This document shows, piece after piece, positions 45,656-53,653 of a DNA stretch of 64,000 nucleotides (position 1 is the stretch's first letter; the number at the start of each line of letters is the position of its first letter). This DNA comes from a bacterium 1XD21-13 (GTDB lineage Bacteria; Bacillota; Clostridia; Lachnospirales; Lachnospiraceae). Below the pieces are notes generated by a model, which made no database searches, was not told the origin of the DNA, and saw only the letters and a list, made by a program, of their open reading frames with translations. A program made the position numbers and the translations under genes. The stretch is taken from assembly GCA_009917555.1 (NCBI GenBank), contig QZDX01000019.1, positions 1 to 64,000 of the forward strand, given 5' to 3'.

Positions 45656-45741
45656 AGGCATCAAGGGAAAACTATTTAAGCGCTGGCAATAGCCGGACAG
45701 TTAAGAGGAAAAGGCAGGCATTATATTTACATAAAATAGCT

Positions 45742-45973
45742 TTTTATTTTGTTGATGGGGGATATATTGAGTATTTAAAAGAGATTGAAATTGAAAATAG
45801 AGGGTTTACTACGGTTCCCAATGCACAATGCGAATCGTGAAAAATGTGTTTATGGTATGGTGTTTGAGATTCATGGTATAAGTTATTTTGTTCCAATATC
45901 AGGCTATGTAAAAAAGAAGCAGGACAACTTTTTAATTCGGGTAAAAGATCATAAAAAAGAGTGTGGAAAATAG
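45742..45973 (+). pseudogene. ToxN/AbiQ-like type III toxin remnant
   Basis: In one frame the sequence gives FYFVDGGYIEYLKEIE, and after a frameshift near 45815-45840 another frame gives YGMVFEIHGISYFVPISGY followed by KKKQDNFLIRV. Together these match the N-terminal half of ToxN/AbiQ endoribonuclease toxins. It stops early at 45973, giving less than half of a usual toxin, and has no clear start codon. No tandem antitoxin repeats are visible upstream. I call it a decayed type III toxin gene; the shift position is approximate. Confidence 0.55.
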
Positions 45974-46040
45974 TAAAACGGTGAAGCAAGAAGATTTTGC
46001 AAGAAAAACAAAAATTTCGAAAAATAATTTATAAAAACCA

Positions 46041-46069
46041 TTGACGCCCCCCGCACTTTTATATATAAT
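46041..46069 (+). promoter_or_regulatory. Sigma-70-type promoter of the potD leader
   Basis: TTGACG (46041-46046), a 17-base spacer and TATAAT (46064-46069) form a near-consensus promoter. It lies about 180 bases upstream of potD, leaving a long structured leader. Confidence 0.72.
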
Positions 46070-46076
46070 GCAAAGT

Positions 46077-46204
46077 GCGAGGGAGCGTTAAGAAAAAAGA
46101 GCCTCGCCTAATATGGTGGTTTCATCCAGAAGCGGGTGGAGTTCATTGGTTAGAAGCACATAGGACGGGAAAGTCAGTAAAGCTTTCTCCAGTCCTATTT
46201 TTTT
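46077..46204 (+). ncRNA. Unassigned leader RNA with terminator upstream of potD
   Basis: The leader starts with a hairpin GCGAGG / CCTCGC (46077-46082 with 46102-46107). A central domain follows with a CATCC / GGGTG arm and possible CTAAT / ATTGGTTAG closing pairs. It ends with an intrinsic terminator: ATAGGAC and GAAAG pair with CTTTC and GTCCTAT (46160-46198), followed by seven T. Promoter, structured domain, terminator and then a coding region is the layout of a riboswitch or attenuator. I do not match it to a known class. Confidence 0.6.
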
Positions 46205-46247
46205 ATGCATTATCATGTATTATAGAACAAATATAAAGGAGCAAAGG

Positions 46248-47303
46248 ATGAAAAGAAAAGTAATTGCGCTGTTAGTGACAACGGTATTCTTAATGACGCT
46301 GTTCTCCGGATGCGGGAAAAAGGAAAGCGGAGAAAAGCTGTATTTGTATAACTGGACGGAGTATATTCCTCAGAACGTCTATGATGCTTTCGAGGAAGAG
46401 ACAGGGATCAAGGTCATAGAATCCACATTTTCCTCCAACGAGGAAATGCTTGCCAAGCTGACGGCAGGCGGCTCCGATCAGTACGATATGGTAATGGCAA
46501 GCTGTTATGTGATAGAGGCCATGGTGGAGCAGGATCTGATCCAGCCTATTCATAAGGAAAACCTGGAGAATCTGGGAAATATCAGTGCCACAGCCCTGAA
46601 TCAGGATTTCGATCCGGATAATAAATACTCCATTCCCTTTATGAGCACCATCACTGTGATTGTCGTAAACAAGGAAAAATGCAAGGAGCTGGGAGTGGAG
46701 ATCAAAACCTTTGACGATCTCTTAAATCCGGCCCTGGAAAATAATATCGTAGCCGTGGATGATGTCCGTGAGATTGTGGGAATCGCTCTGAAAGCCCAGG
46801 GACAGGATTCCAACAGCAGGGACCAGGCAGTTATCGAGGCTACATTGCCCTGGCTTCTAAAGCTGCAGCCCAATATCAAGGCTTATGACAGCGATAGCCC
46901 CAAGACCCTGCTGGCTGCCAATGATGTGGCCGTGGGGATTGTCTACAATACAGATGCAGGAATGGCAATCAAGGAGAACTCTGACATTGATGTGGTATTT
47001 ACAGAGGAGCCCTGCCAGATTTCTATGGACAATTTTGTTATGACCTCCAATGCCCAGAATGTGGAGAATGCGGAGAAATTCATAGACTTTATCCACAGAC
47101 CGGAGATATATAAAATGATTCTGGATGAATTCCCGAGTGTGTGTCTCAATGATGCAGCCCTCAAGGTTCTGGATGAGGAATATCTGAACAATCCTGGAAG
47201 CAATGTGGACGCTTCCGAGATTGAGCGGGCTGACATGATCGGGGAAGTGGGCGATGCAGTTGTCTGGTATGATGAAGTATTTACAAAGATGAAAACAAAT
47301 TAA
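46248..47303 (+). CDS. potD: Spermidine/putrescine ABC transporter substrate-binding protein
   Basis: A 351-residue lipoprotein that captures polyamines outside the membrane. The signal ends in lipobox FSGC with Cys22. The mature part has the PotD/PotF signatures LYLYNWTEYIPQNVYDAFEE and DMVMASCYVIEAMV near residue 85, and later VAVGIVYNTDAGMA. The ATG follows AAAGGAG. It is the first gene of the operon, ahead of a PII gene and potABC, which differs from the usual potABCD order. Confidence 0.92.
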   Translation: MKRKVIALLVTTVFLMTLFSGCGKKESGEKLYLYNWTEYIPQNVYDAFEEETGIKVIESTFSSNEEMLAKLTAGGSDQYDMVMASCYVIEAMVEQDLIQPIHKENLENLGNISATALNQDFDPDNKYSIPFMSTITVIVVNKEKCKELGVEIKTFDDLLNPALENNIVAVDDVREIVGIALKAQGQDSNSRDQAVIEATLPWLLKLQPNIKAYDSDSPKTLLAANDVAVGIVYNTDAGMAIKENSDIDVVFTEEPCQISMDNFVMTSNAQNVENAEKFIDFIHRPEIYKMILDEFPSVCLNDAALKVLDEEYLNNPGSNVDASEIERADMIGEVGDAVVWYDEVFTKMKTN

Positions 47304-47318
47304 AAGGCGGTGGCTGTT

Positions 47319-47657
47319 ATGAAGAAAATTGAGATTATCACAAGACCGGATAAGCTGGACACCATAAAGAAGATCCTGGCAAGAAATGAATACTCCGGTA
47401 TGACGGTGACTGCGGCCATGGGCTGCGGACGGCAAAAAGCGGATGCAAAGGATTTTGAGGAGCTGAATCTGGATATGAACCTGCTCCCCAAGATTCATGT
47501 GATGACTGTGGTTTGGGATGAGGATTTGGAGGAAATTCTCTGCGAATTGCAGCAGAAGCTGACCACAGGAAGTGTAGGAGACGGGAAAATCTTTATTTCA
47601 ACCATCGATGATGTGATGCGGATTCGGACAGGGGAGCGCGGATATAAGACGCTGTAG
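47319..47657 (+). CDS. PII-family signal protein with atypical T-loop
   Basis: A 112-residue GlnB/GlnK-like trimeric regulator that binds ATP/ADP and often 2-oxoglutarate. It aligns without gaps to classical PII: KKIEIITRPDKLDTIKK, GMTVTAAMGCGRQK, B-loop TTGSVGDGKIF and C-loop RIRTGERG are kept. In the T-loop, position 46 is Phe and position 51, the uridylylated tyrosine of enteric PII, is Leu. The ATG at 47319 follows AAGGCGG and gives the standard length. Lying between potD and potA, it probably controls or senses polyamine uptake rather than ammonium transport. Confidence 0.92.
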   Translation: MKKIEIITRPDKLDTIKKILARNEYSGMTVTAAMGCGRQKADAKDFEELNLDMNLLPKIHVMTVVWDEDLEEILCELQQKLTTGSVGDGKIFISTIDDVMRIRTGERGYKTL

Positions 47658-47676
47658 TGCTGTCGCGCAGCGACTA

Positions 47677-47792
47677 AGTAAAGTCGCAAAGGCGCACGAG
47701 AGGAAGTTTCATGAGTGCCTTTTCGAATGAAAGTTTCTCTCATTACAAGTGTGTCGAAGTGACTTTACTCTTTAGTGCTGTCGCGCAGCGAC
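47677..47792 (+). repeat. Structured inverted-repeat element, copy 2
   Basis: Arms AGTAAAGTC / GACTTTACT (47677-47685 with 47761-47769), GGCGCAC / GTGTGTC (47691-47697 with 47749-47755) and a long inner stem beginning GAGAGGAAGTTTCAT. It is preceded at 47654-47675 and ended by the same TAGTGCTGTCGCGCAGCGAC tail. It lies between the PII gene and potA, directly followed by copy 3. Confidence 0.85.
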
Positions 47793-47794
47793 CA

Positions 47795-47910
47795 GGAAAA
47801 GTCGCAAAGGTACACGAGAGGAACTTTCATGAGATTCCTTTCGAATGAAAGTTTCTCTCAATACATGTGTACCGAAGTGACTTTTCCCTTTAGTGCTGTC
47901 GCGCAGCGAC
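47795..47910 (+). repeat. Structured inverted-repeat element, copy 3
   Basis: Arms GGAAAAGTC / GACTTTTCC (47795-47803 with 47879-47887), GGTACAC / GTGTACC (47809-47815 with 47867-47873) and the inner GAGAGGAACTTTCAT stem, then the TAGTGCTGTCGCGCAGCGAC tail. It ends a few bases before the TAGGAGAAGG ribosome binding site of potA, the same position relative to a start codon as copy 1. Confidence 0.85.
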
Positions 47911-47927
47911 TTTAATAGGAGAAGGGG

Positions 47928-49076
47928 ATGGAACAGACGAGAGATAAGGTGATTATCAGTCTAAAGGATGTGGATAAAAGCTTTGAGGACGAGCGGGTGG
48001 TGAAGAGGCTGAATCTTGAGGTGGAGGAGGGGGAATTCCTCACCATGCTCGGTCCCTCTGGCTGTGGCAAGACCACAACCCTGCGGATGATAGCAGGCTT
48101 TGAGTACCCGACCTCCGGACAGATTTTCCTGGAGGGCGTGGATGTGGAGGGCAGAAAGCCCAATGAAAGGGACGTAAATACGGTATTCCAGAATTATGCC
48201 CTGTTCCCTCATATGAATGTATTTGACAATATTGCTTTCGGACTGGTGGAGAAGAAGGTGAAAAAGGATGAGATCCGGCGCAGGGTGGAGGAAATGATTA
48301 AGCTGGTGCGTTTGGACGGCCTGGAAAAGAGGATGCCCTCCCAGATGTCCGGCGGACAGAAGCAGCGGGTGGCCATTGCAAGAGCTCTGGTAAACCAGCC
48401 CAAGGTGCTGCTCCTTGATGAGCCTCTGGGAGCCTTGGATCTGAAGCTGAGAAAGCAGATGCAGGTGGAACTGAAGCATCTCCAGAAGCAGCTTGGCATT
48501 ACCTTTATCTATGTGACACATGACCAGGAGGAAGCCCTGACCATGAGCGACCGGATTGCGGTAATGAATCGGGGTAATCTGGAGCAGGTGGGAACACCGG
48601 AGGAGATCTATAACCATCCGGAGACAAAATTTGTGGCGGATTTTATCGGAGAATCCAATATTATTGAGGGCTATATTGAGGAAATGGATGAGGACGCTAT
48701 CTGGGTAACGATGGAATCGGGGAAGGCCCGGATTGGTGAGAAGGGCTACCGCTTGGAGGAAATGGTTTACCTCTGTGTGCGCCCGGAGAATTTGAAGCTT
48801 TCCACAGAGCCGGTGGAGGGCTTCCGCTTCCGTGGGCAGGTAAGGGAGCACATTTTTGTAGGTTCTATCAATAAGACCATGATTGAGCTGCCTAACGGAC
48901 AGATGCTGAAGGCGGAGACACCGGCAGAGGATGAATTGATTCCTGTGGGTACGGTGGTAAATGTCTATTGGAATTCGGGTAAGGTGGTGGTAATGCGGAC
49001 CACCGAGGAGCAGATCTACAATGTGATTGAGCAGTCCGTGGAGATAGAGGGAATGACCAATGATCAAATCTTTTAA
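47928..49076 (+). CDS. potA: Spermidine/putrescine ABC transporter ATP-binding protein
   Basis: A 382-residue ATPase of the polyamine importer. Walker A GPSGCGKTT near residue 43, signature MSGGQKQRVAIARAL, Walker B VLLLDEPLGALD and the switch histidine in VTHDQEEALT are all present. A C-terminal TOBE regulatory domain starts near residue 245. AGGAG precedes the ATG. It overlaps the start of potB by 17 bases, so translation is coupled. Confidence 0.95.
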   Translation: MEQTRDKVIISLKDVDKSFEDERVVKRLNLEVEEGEFLTMLGPSGCGKTTTLRMIAGFEYPTSGQIFLEGVDVEGRKPNERDVNTVFQNYALFPHMNVFDNIAFGLVEKKVKKDEIRRRVEEMIKLVRLDGLEKRMPSQMSGGQKQRVAIARALVNQPKVLLLDEPLGALDLKLRKQMQVELKHLQKQLGITFIYVTHDQEEALTMSDRIAVMNRGNLEQVGTPEEIYNHPETKFVADFIGESNIIEGYIEEMDEDAIWVTMESGKARIGEKGYRLEEMVYLCVRPENLKLSTEPVEGFRFRGQVREHIFVGSINKTMIELPNGQMLKAETPAEDELIPVGTVVNVYWNSGKVVVMRTTEEQIYNVIEQSVEIEGMTNDQIF

Positions 49077-49914
49077 AAAACACCTGGGGATTTTGGGAAC
49101 GGTGGGGCCTACCGTGCTGTGGCTGGCCTTATTTCTGCTGATCCCCTTGATCTATGTCATAGGAATCAGCTTTCTGACAAAGAATGCTTATGGGGGCGTG
49201 GATTTTACCGTGACTCTCTCCAACTATGTAAGTCTGTTTCAGAGTGAGTACGGGAAGGTATTTGCAGATTCCCTATGGCTGTCTCTGGAGACTACGGTGA
49301 TCTGCCTTCTGGTGGGCTATCCCTTTGCCTATATTATTGCCAATGCGCCAAAAAAGTGGAAGCCTTTTCTGGTGCTGCTTCTGATGCTTCCATTCTGGAC
49401 GAATTCGCTGATCCGGACCTATGGATGGAATACCCTCCTTCGGACAGAGGGGATCATCAATCACTTTCTGCAATGGCTCGGCGTTATAGAGCGCCCCTTG
49501 GAAATGCTCTATACGGACGGGGCGGTGCTTTTGGGTATGGTGTATGCCCTTCTGCCCTTTACGGTGCTTCCCATTCATACCTCCATTGAAAAGCTGGACC
49601 CCTCTCTTCTGGAGGCGGCGGGGGATCTGGGGGCAGGAAAGGTGCATGTATTTACCAGGGTGATTCTACCCCTGACCATGCCGGGAATCTTTGCCGGGTC
49701 CATTCAGACCTTTATTCCGTCCCTGGGATTTTTCTTTATCTCCGATATGATGGGCGGTGCCAAGACCATGTATATTGGAAATCTGATCAAGAACCAATTC
49801 CTGTCTGCGCGGAACTGGCCTCTGGGGGCTGTGCTTTCCATTGTGTTGATTGTGATTACACTGATATTGATGCGGCTTTACACCAGAGTGGGAAGTCTGG
49901 AAGACATGGCATAG
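49060..49914 (+). CDS. potB: Spermidine/putrescine ABC transporter permease PotB
   Basis: A 284-residue membrane permease with about six helices. The EAA loop that docks to the ATPase is LEAAGDLGAGKVHVFTRVILP near residue 185, given here by its start LEAAGDLGAG. The N-terminal part, including NSLIRTYGWNTLL, is typical of PotB. It begins inside potA and is separated from potC by 93 bases. Confidence 0.93.
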   Translation: MIKSFKKHLGILGTVGPTVLWLALFLLIPLIYVIGISFLTKNAYGGVDFTVTLSNYVSLFQSEYGKVFADSLWLSLETTVICLLVGYPFAYIIANAPKKWKPFLVLLLMLPFWTNSLIRTYGWNTLLRTEGIINHFLQWLGVIERPLEMLYTDGAVLLGMVYALLPFTVLPIHTSIEKLDPSLLEAAGDLGAGKVHVFTRVILPLTMPGIFAGSIQTFIPSLGFFFISDMMGGAKTMYIGNLIKNQFLSARNWPLGAVLSIVLIVITLILMRLYTRVGSLEDMA

Positions 49915-50007
49915 GCATGAGCCGTGCGGAAAAAGACAAATCGAATTAGGCGTTGTGCTTGCACATAAGCCTGCTTCGAACAATATTTGGAAAAAAGGAG
50001 GACGCAT

Positions 50008-50808
50008 ATGAAGAAGCAAAGAAGGATACATGAATTCAAGCCGGGAAGTGTATTCTATGCCTGTCTGATTTATTTGTTTCTGTATCTGCCTATTTTTGTG
50101 GTAATCGCATTTTCCTTTAATACCTCCAAGATGAATATCACCTTCGAGGGCTTCACTCTGGAATGGTACGGGAGGATGTTTGAGAACCGGCAGTTGATGC
50201 AGTCCTTTTTTAATACAATTATTGTGGCCGGAGTGAGTACGGTGATTTCGGTGATCATTGGAACGCTGTGCGCCCTTGGTCTCTACAAATTTGAATTCAA
50301 GCTGAAAAATGTGCTGAGCAGCTCCCTCTATATTCCGATTGTGATTCCGGAGCTGGTATTTGCCATTGCCCTGCTGATTTTCTTCACCTCGCTAAATGTC
50401 AGTATGAATATGGCAACCCTCATTATCTCCCATGTGACCTTTTCCATGCCCTTTGTGGTCATTACGGTACGGGCAAGGCTGGCCGGCTTTGACCGCTCCA
50501 TAGAGGAGGCGGCGCGGGATCTGGGGGCCAATGAATTCCGCACCTTTATGCGTGTGACCCTGCCTATGATCTCCCCGGGAGTTCTTTCCGGTGGTATGCT
50601 TGCTCTGACCATGTCCCTGGATGATGTGGTAGTAAGCTTTTTTACCGCGGGGCCGGAAAGTACCACGCTGCCTTTAAAGATTCTTGGTATGGTTCGCAAG
50701 GGCGTGTCGCCGGATGTGAATGCTCTGTCCACTTTGATGATTGTGGGGACCATTGTGATTCTTCTGACATCCACTATAATTCAGGGACGGTTGGAGAGAA
50801 AGATGTAA
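50008..50808 (+). CDS. potC: Spermidine/putrescine ABC transporter permease PotC
   Basis: A 266-residue permease partner of PotB, with six predicted helices, FSFNTSKMNITFEGFTLEWY near residue 36 and the EAA loop IEEAARDLGANEFRTFMRV near residue 170. The ATG at 50008 is used because AAGGAGG lies just upstream; an earlier TTG would overlap that site. It is the last gene of the operon. Confidence 0.93.
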   Translation: MKKQRRIHEFKPGSVFYACLIYLFLYLPIFVVIAFSFNTSKMNITFEGFTLEWYGRMFENRQLMQSFFNTIIVAGVSTVISVIIGTLCALGLYKFEFKLKNVLSSSLYIPIVIPELVFAIALLIFFTSLNVSMNMATLIISHVTFSMPFVVITVRARLAGFDRSIEEAARDLGANEFRTFMRVTLPMISPGVLSGGMLALTMSLDDVVVSFFTAGPESTTLPLKILGMVRKGVSPDVNALSTLMIVGTIVILLTSTIIQGRLERKM

Positions 50809-50855
50809 GGGTGTGCCAATCGTTTATCGCCCTATGGTGTACGAAGGAATGGAAT

Positions 50856-50901
50856 GCGCAACTTTATACAAAATTAATTTGTATTTTGTATAAAGCTGTG
50901 C
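50856..50901 (+). terminator. potC: Long AT-rich hairpin after potC
   Basis: GCGCA plus CTTTATACAAAAT pair with ATTTTGTATAAAG plus TGTGC around an 8-base loop. The 13-bp inner stem is perfect. It lacks a T-run directly after it, so it may protect the operon's 3' end or terminate weakly. Confidence 0.5.
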
Positions 50902-50967
50902 TTAAATTTTAATCAAATATGGAATGATTTTTAGAAAAGCAAAAAAGAATTGAAAAGGAGTAAACTC

Positions 50968-51411
50968 ATGTTTCATATAGAGCGAATGAAGGAAAGCATG
51001 CGTAAGGAGGTGCTTTCCATGGTAAATGCCTTTTATCACAGTGACGCGGTATGTCATCCGGTGGACGCTGCCATTTTGGAGCGCACCTTTGAGGATGCAG
51101 TGAGTGAGGACCCGGTGCTGGAAGGGCATGTACTGATGGAGGACGAGCGTATTGTGGGCTTTGGCTATACGACTATCTACTATGCCTGCGAGGTAGGCGG
51201 CAAATGCATGATGTTTGAGGAGCTTTATTTGAAGGAGGAAACCAGAGGCAAGGGCTATGGGAGCCGTTTTTTCCAGGAGATTATGGAACAGTATCCGGAG
51301 GTGGTGCGATTTCGCCTGGAGGTAACCAGAAGCAATGAGGCGGCAGTGAGGCTGTATGAACGCCTTGGATTTTCCTTCTTGGAGTATGATCAGATGGTGC
51401 TGGATCGATAG
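50968..51411 (+). CDS. GNAT-family N-acetyltransferase
   Basis: A 147-residue acetyl-CoA-dependent acetyltransferase. The acetyl-CoA loop is ETRGKGYGSRFF near residue 90, and the C-terminal signature SNEAAVRLYERLGF follows. The ATG at 50968 is preferred because AAAAGGAG lies eight bases upstream. Its position after the polyamine transporter allows the guess that it acetylates an amine, but the sequence does not show SpeG-type features and the substrate is unknown. Confidence 0.85.
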   Translation: MFHIERMKESMRKEVLSMVNAFYHSDAVCHPVDAAILERTFEDAVSEDPVLEGHVLMEDERIVGFGYTTIYYACEVGGKCMMFEELYLKEETRGKGYGSRFFQEIMEQYPEVVRFRLEVTRSNEAAVRLYERLGFSFLEYDQMVLDR

Positions 51412-51487
51412 AATGGCTGTGAAAACAAAATTTCAGGTAATGGCTTGTGAGTGCTGAACAGGAGAGCTTTGGAAGGCAGGGAATGCT

Positions 51488-53539
51488 ATGATTGGGAACA
51501 AAGGATTAAAAATTCAAAAAAAAGAATGGCTGTTGTTTCTTTTTATGGCAGGCTTTGGCCTTCTGAAGCAGTTTTTGGTGTACAATCTGCCTATTATGGC
51601 GGTGCCAAAGGGCATTCATGATGACTGGATTATGGTGCATCTGGCTGAGACCCTAAGGAACGGGCAGTGGCTTGGAGAATACAATGATTTGACCTTAACC
51701 AAGGGAATGTTCTTTCCCTTATATCTGGCAGTGTGTAATTTTCTTCATCTTTCTTACCTGAATGTAACAGCCCTGTGCTATACGGTGAGCTGTATGCTCT
51801 TTGTCTACGGTCTGCGTCCCTTGCTGAAAAAGTACTGGGCCATGGGAGCTTTGTATCTGGCACTGCTGTGGAATCCCATATCCTACTCGGTACAGGCATT
51901 TCAGCGGGTGTACCGCAACAGTATTTCTTATATTCAGGTGCTGTTGGTCTTTGGCGGATTTCTGGCTCTTTATCTGCGAAGAAAGGAAGCTTTGAGAAAG
52001 CAAATCCTTTGGGTACTGGTGGCAGCCTTTGGAACCGTAAGCTTTTTTTACACGCGGGAGGATGCCATCTGGGTGGTGCCCTTCCTGCTTGTATTTGTGT
52101 TGATTTATCTTGGAAGTGTGTTCTGTCTTGGGAGAAAGACAGGAGAGCGCCATTACTTGGGAAAGGGACTTTTCGTATTGGTGCCGTTTCTATGCCTGTG
52201 GCTGACCGGACAACTGATAGCTGTTCAAAATGAAAAGTATTATGGAATTCGCACCACCAATGAGCTGCAGGACAGCGGCTTTGCCGAAATGTACAAAAGC
52301 ATGATGGCAGTAAAGCCAAAGGAGGATATTCCGGGGGTGACACTGACTAGCGAAAAGCTTGCCCGCATGTGTGACGTGTGCCCGACTCTAAAGGAGATGG
52401 AGCCTTATTTTCAGAGTAGTAAGGAGTTCTGGGCCGGACCGGAGGGAGATGCAGACAACTGGGAGGTTCGGGATGGCTGGGTGTTCTGGATAGTGAGGAC
52501 CGCTCTGGCTCAGGCAGGTTATTATGAAAATGGTGAGATGGCAAATGAGATCTGCCTGAAGATTCGGGATGAATTGGAGACAGCCATGGATCAGGGGCTT
52601 CTGGAGCGGCAGGCTACCATGCCTTCCACCTATATGTCGCCCTGGCGGAAGGGATATTTTGGGAGTCTGCTGGGGGCCATGGGAGAGGCCATAGTCTATA
52701 CCACTACTTATGAGGAAATGGAGACACTGGTGTACCTGTACAGCGAGCCGGACGAAAAAGGTGGCAATCTTCTTTTTGAGCGGATGACAGGGGATAAGAC
52801 GGTTTGGCATGAATCGGATCTCATAGAGCTGGCAGGCTGGTATGCGACTTACGATGGAATGGGGCAGATAACACTTCAAGCGGAAACCGCAGATGGAACA
52901 GTGCTTGAAGAGGCGGAGTTTACGGAGAGCGCAGATATTGTGTCCTACCTGGAAGGGCAGGGCAGGAGTGTATCCGGGGCGGAAAACTGTCGTTTTCATT
53001 TGAAGCTGTATGTGCCAGATAAGACAAAGCCGGTGTATCTAAAGTCCTATAGAGATGGGGAGCTTTTGGATACCTTTGAGCTGGGAACTGACCCGGAGGG
53101 GTTTGAGACAGAGCATTCCCGTCTGAATCTGGACTGGTACTGGGATGTGCCGGAGCGCCACGGGCTGTTGGCGGACATTAATTATAAGGGCATTATTTTA
53201 AATGGAATCCATAAGATATATCATTACAGCGGCGGTGTGCTTGCAATTCTTGGATTCGGGGCCTGGCTGCTTCAGAGTGTGCTGCTTTTAAAGAGTGTCT
53301 GGCTTCGGGTGACACGGAAAAAGAAAGAGATAGGGGAACGCTCTGTTACGGAGTGGCTGGTGCTTACCTCTCTCCTGTTTAGCTATCTGGTACTGCTTGG
53401 AGGGATCTCTTACTCAGAGATTTCCGGCTGGAATGCCATTTTGTACTGGTACTTGTCGGGAGCTTACCCGGTGATGATTGCCTTTGAGGTGCTGGCGGTG
53501 ATTTTTGCATTTAGGATGTTATGGAACTGGAAACAGTAA
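51488..53539 (+). CDS. Large multi-pass membrane protein, GT-C-like
   Basis: A 683-residue membrane protein. A hydrophobic N-terminal half (about eight helices to residue 245) is followed by a large soluble domain near 250-555 and a few C-terminal helices near 565-680. After the first helix the loop GIHDDWIMVHLAETL, with an acidic pair, and then LTKGMFFPLYLA resemble the first extracytoplasmic loop of GT-C glycosyltransferases. It may transfer a sugar from a lipid carrier to an exported acceptor. The acceptor and donor are unknown, and no glycan operon is nearby. Confidence 0.6.
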   Translation: MIGNKGLKIQKKEWLLFLFMAGFGLLKQFLVYNLPIMAVPKGIHDDWIMVHLAETLRNGQWLGEYNDLTLTKGMFFPLYLAVCNFLHLSYLNVTALCYTVSCMLFVYGLRPLLKKYWAMGALYLALLWNPISYSVQAFQRVYRNSISYIQVLLVFGGFLALYLRRKEALRKQILWVLVAAFGTVSFFYTREDAIWVVPFLLVFVLIYLGSVFCLGRKTGERHYLGKGLFVLVPFLCLWLTGQLIAVQNEKYYGIRTTNELQDSGFAEMYKSMMAVKPKEDIPGVTLTSEKLARMCDVCPTLKEMEPYFQSSKEFWAGPEGDADNWEVRDGWVFWIVRTALAQAGYYENGEMANEICLKIRDELETAMDQGLLERQATMPSTYMSPWRKGYFGSLLGAMGEAIVYTTTYEEMETLVYLYSEPDEKGGNLLFERMTGDKTVWHESDLIELAGWYATYDGMGQITLQAETADGTVLEEAEFTESADIVSYLEGQGRSVSGAENCRFHLKLYVPDKTKPVYLKSYRDGELLDTFELGTDPEGFETEHSRLNLDWYWDVPERHGLLADINYKGIILNGIHKIYHYSGGVLAILGFGAWLLQSVLLLKSVWLRVTRKKKEIGERSVTEWLVLTSLLFSYLVLLGGISYSEISGWNAILYWYLSGAYPVMIAFEVLAVIFAFRMLWNWKQ

Positions 53540-53653
53540 TATCCCTTACAATGCACAAATCGATTTACGGACGCATGGTTTGGCGGCCGGAAATTGATTT
53601 AGTCTAGGGTGTATTGGAAGGGGTATTACGGAACTTTTAATAGGAAAAAGAAT

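Noticed and set aside
45656-45740. Possible type III antitoxin repeats upstream of the toxin remnant
   Set aside because: No tandem repeat units are visible in this short stretch.
47961-49067. 368-residue minus-strand open frame
   Set aside because: It is a complete antisense shadow of potA with no recognisable protein motif.
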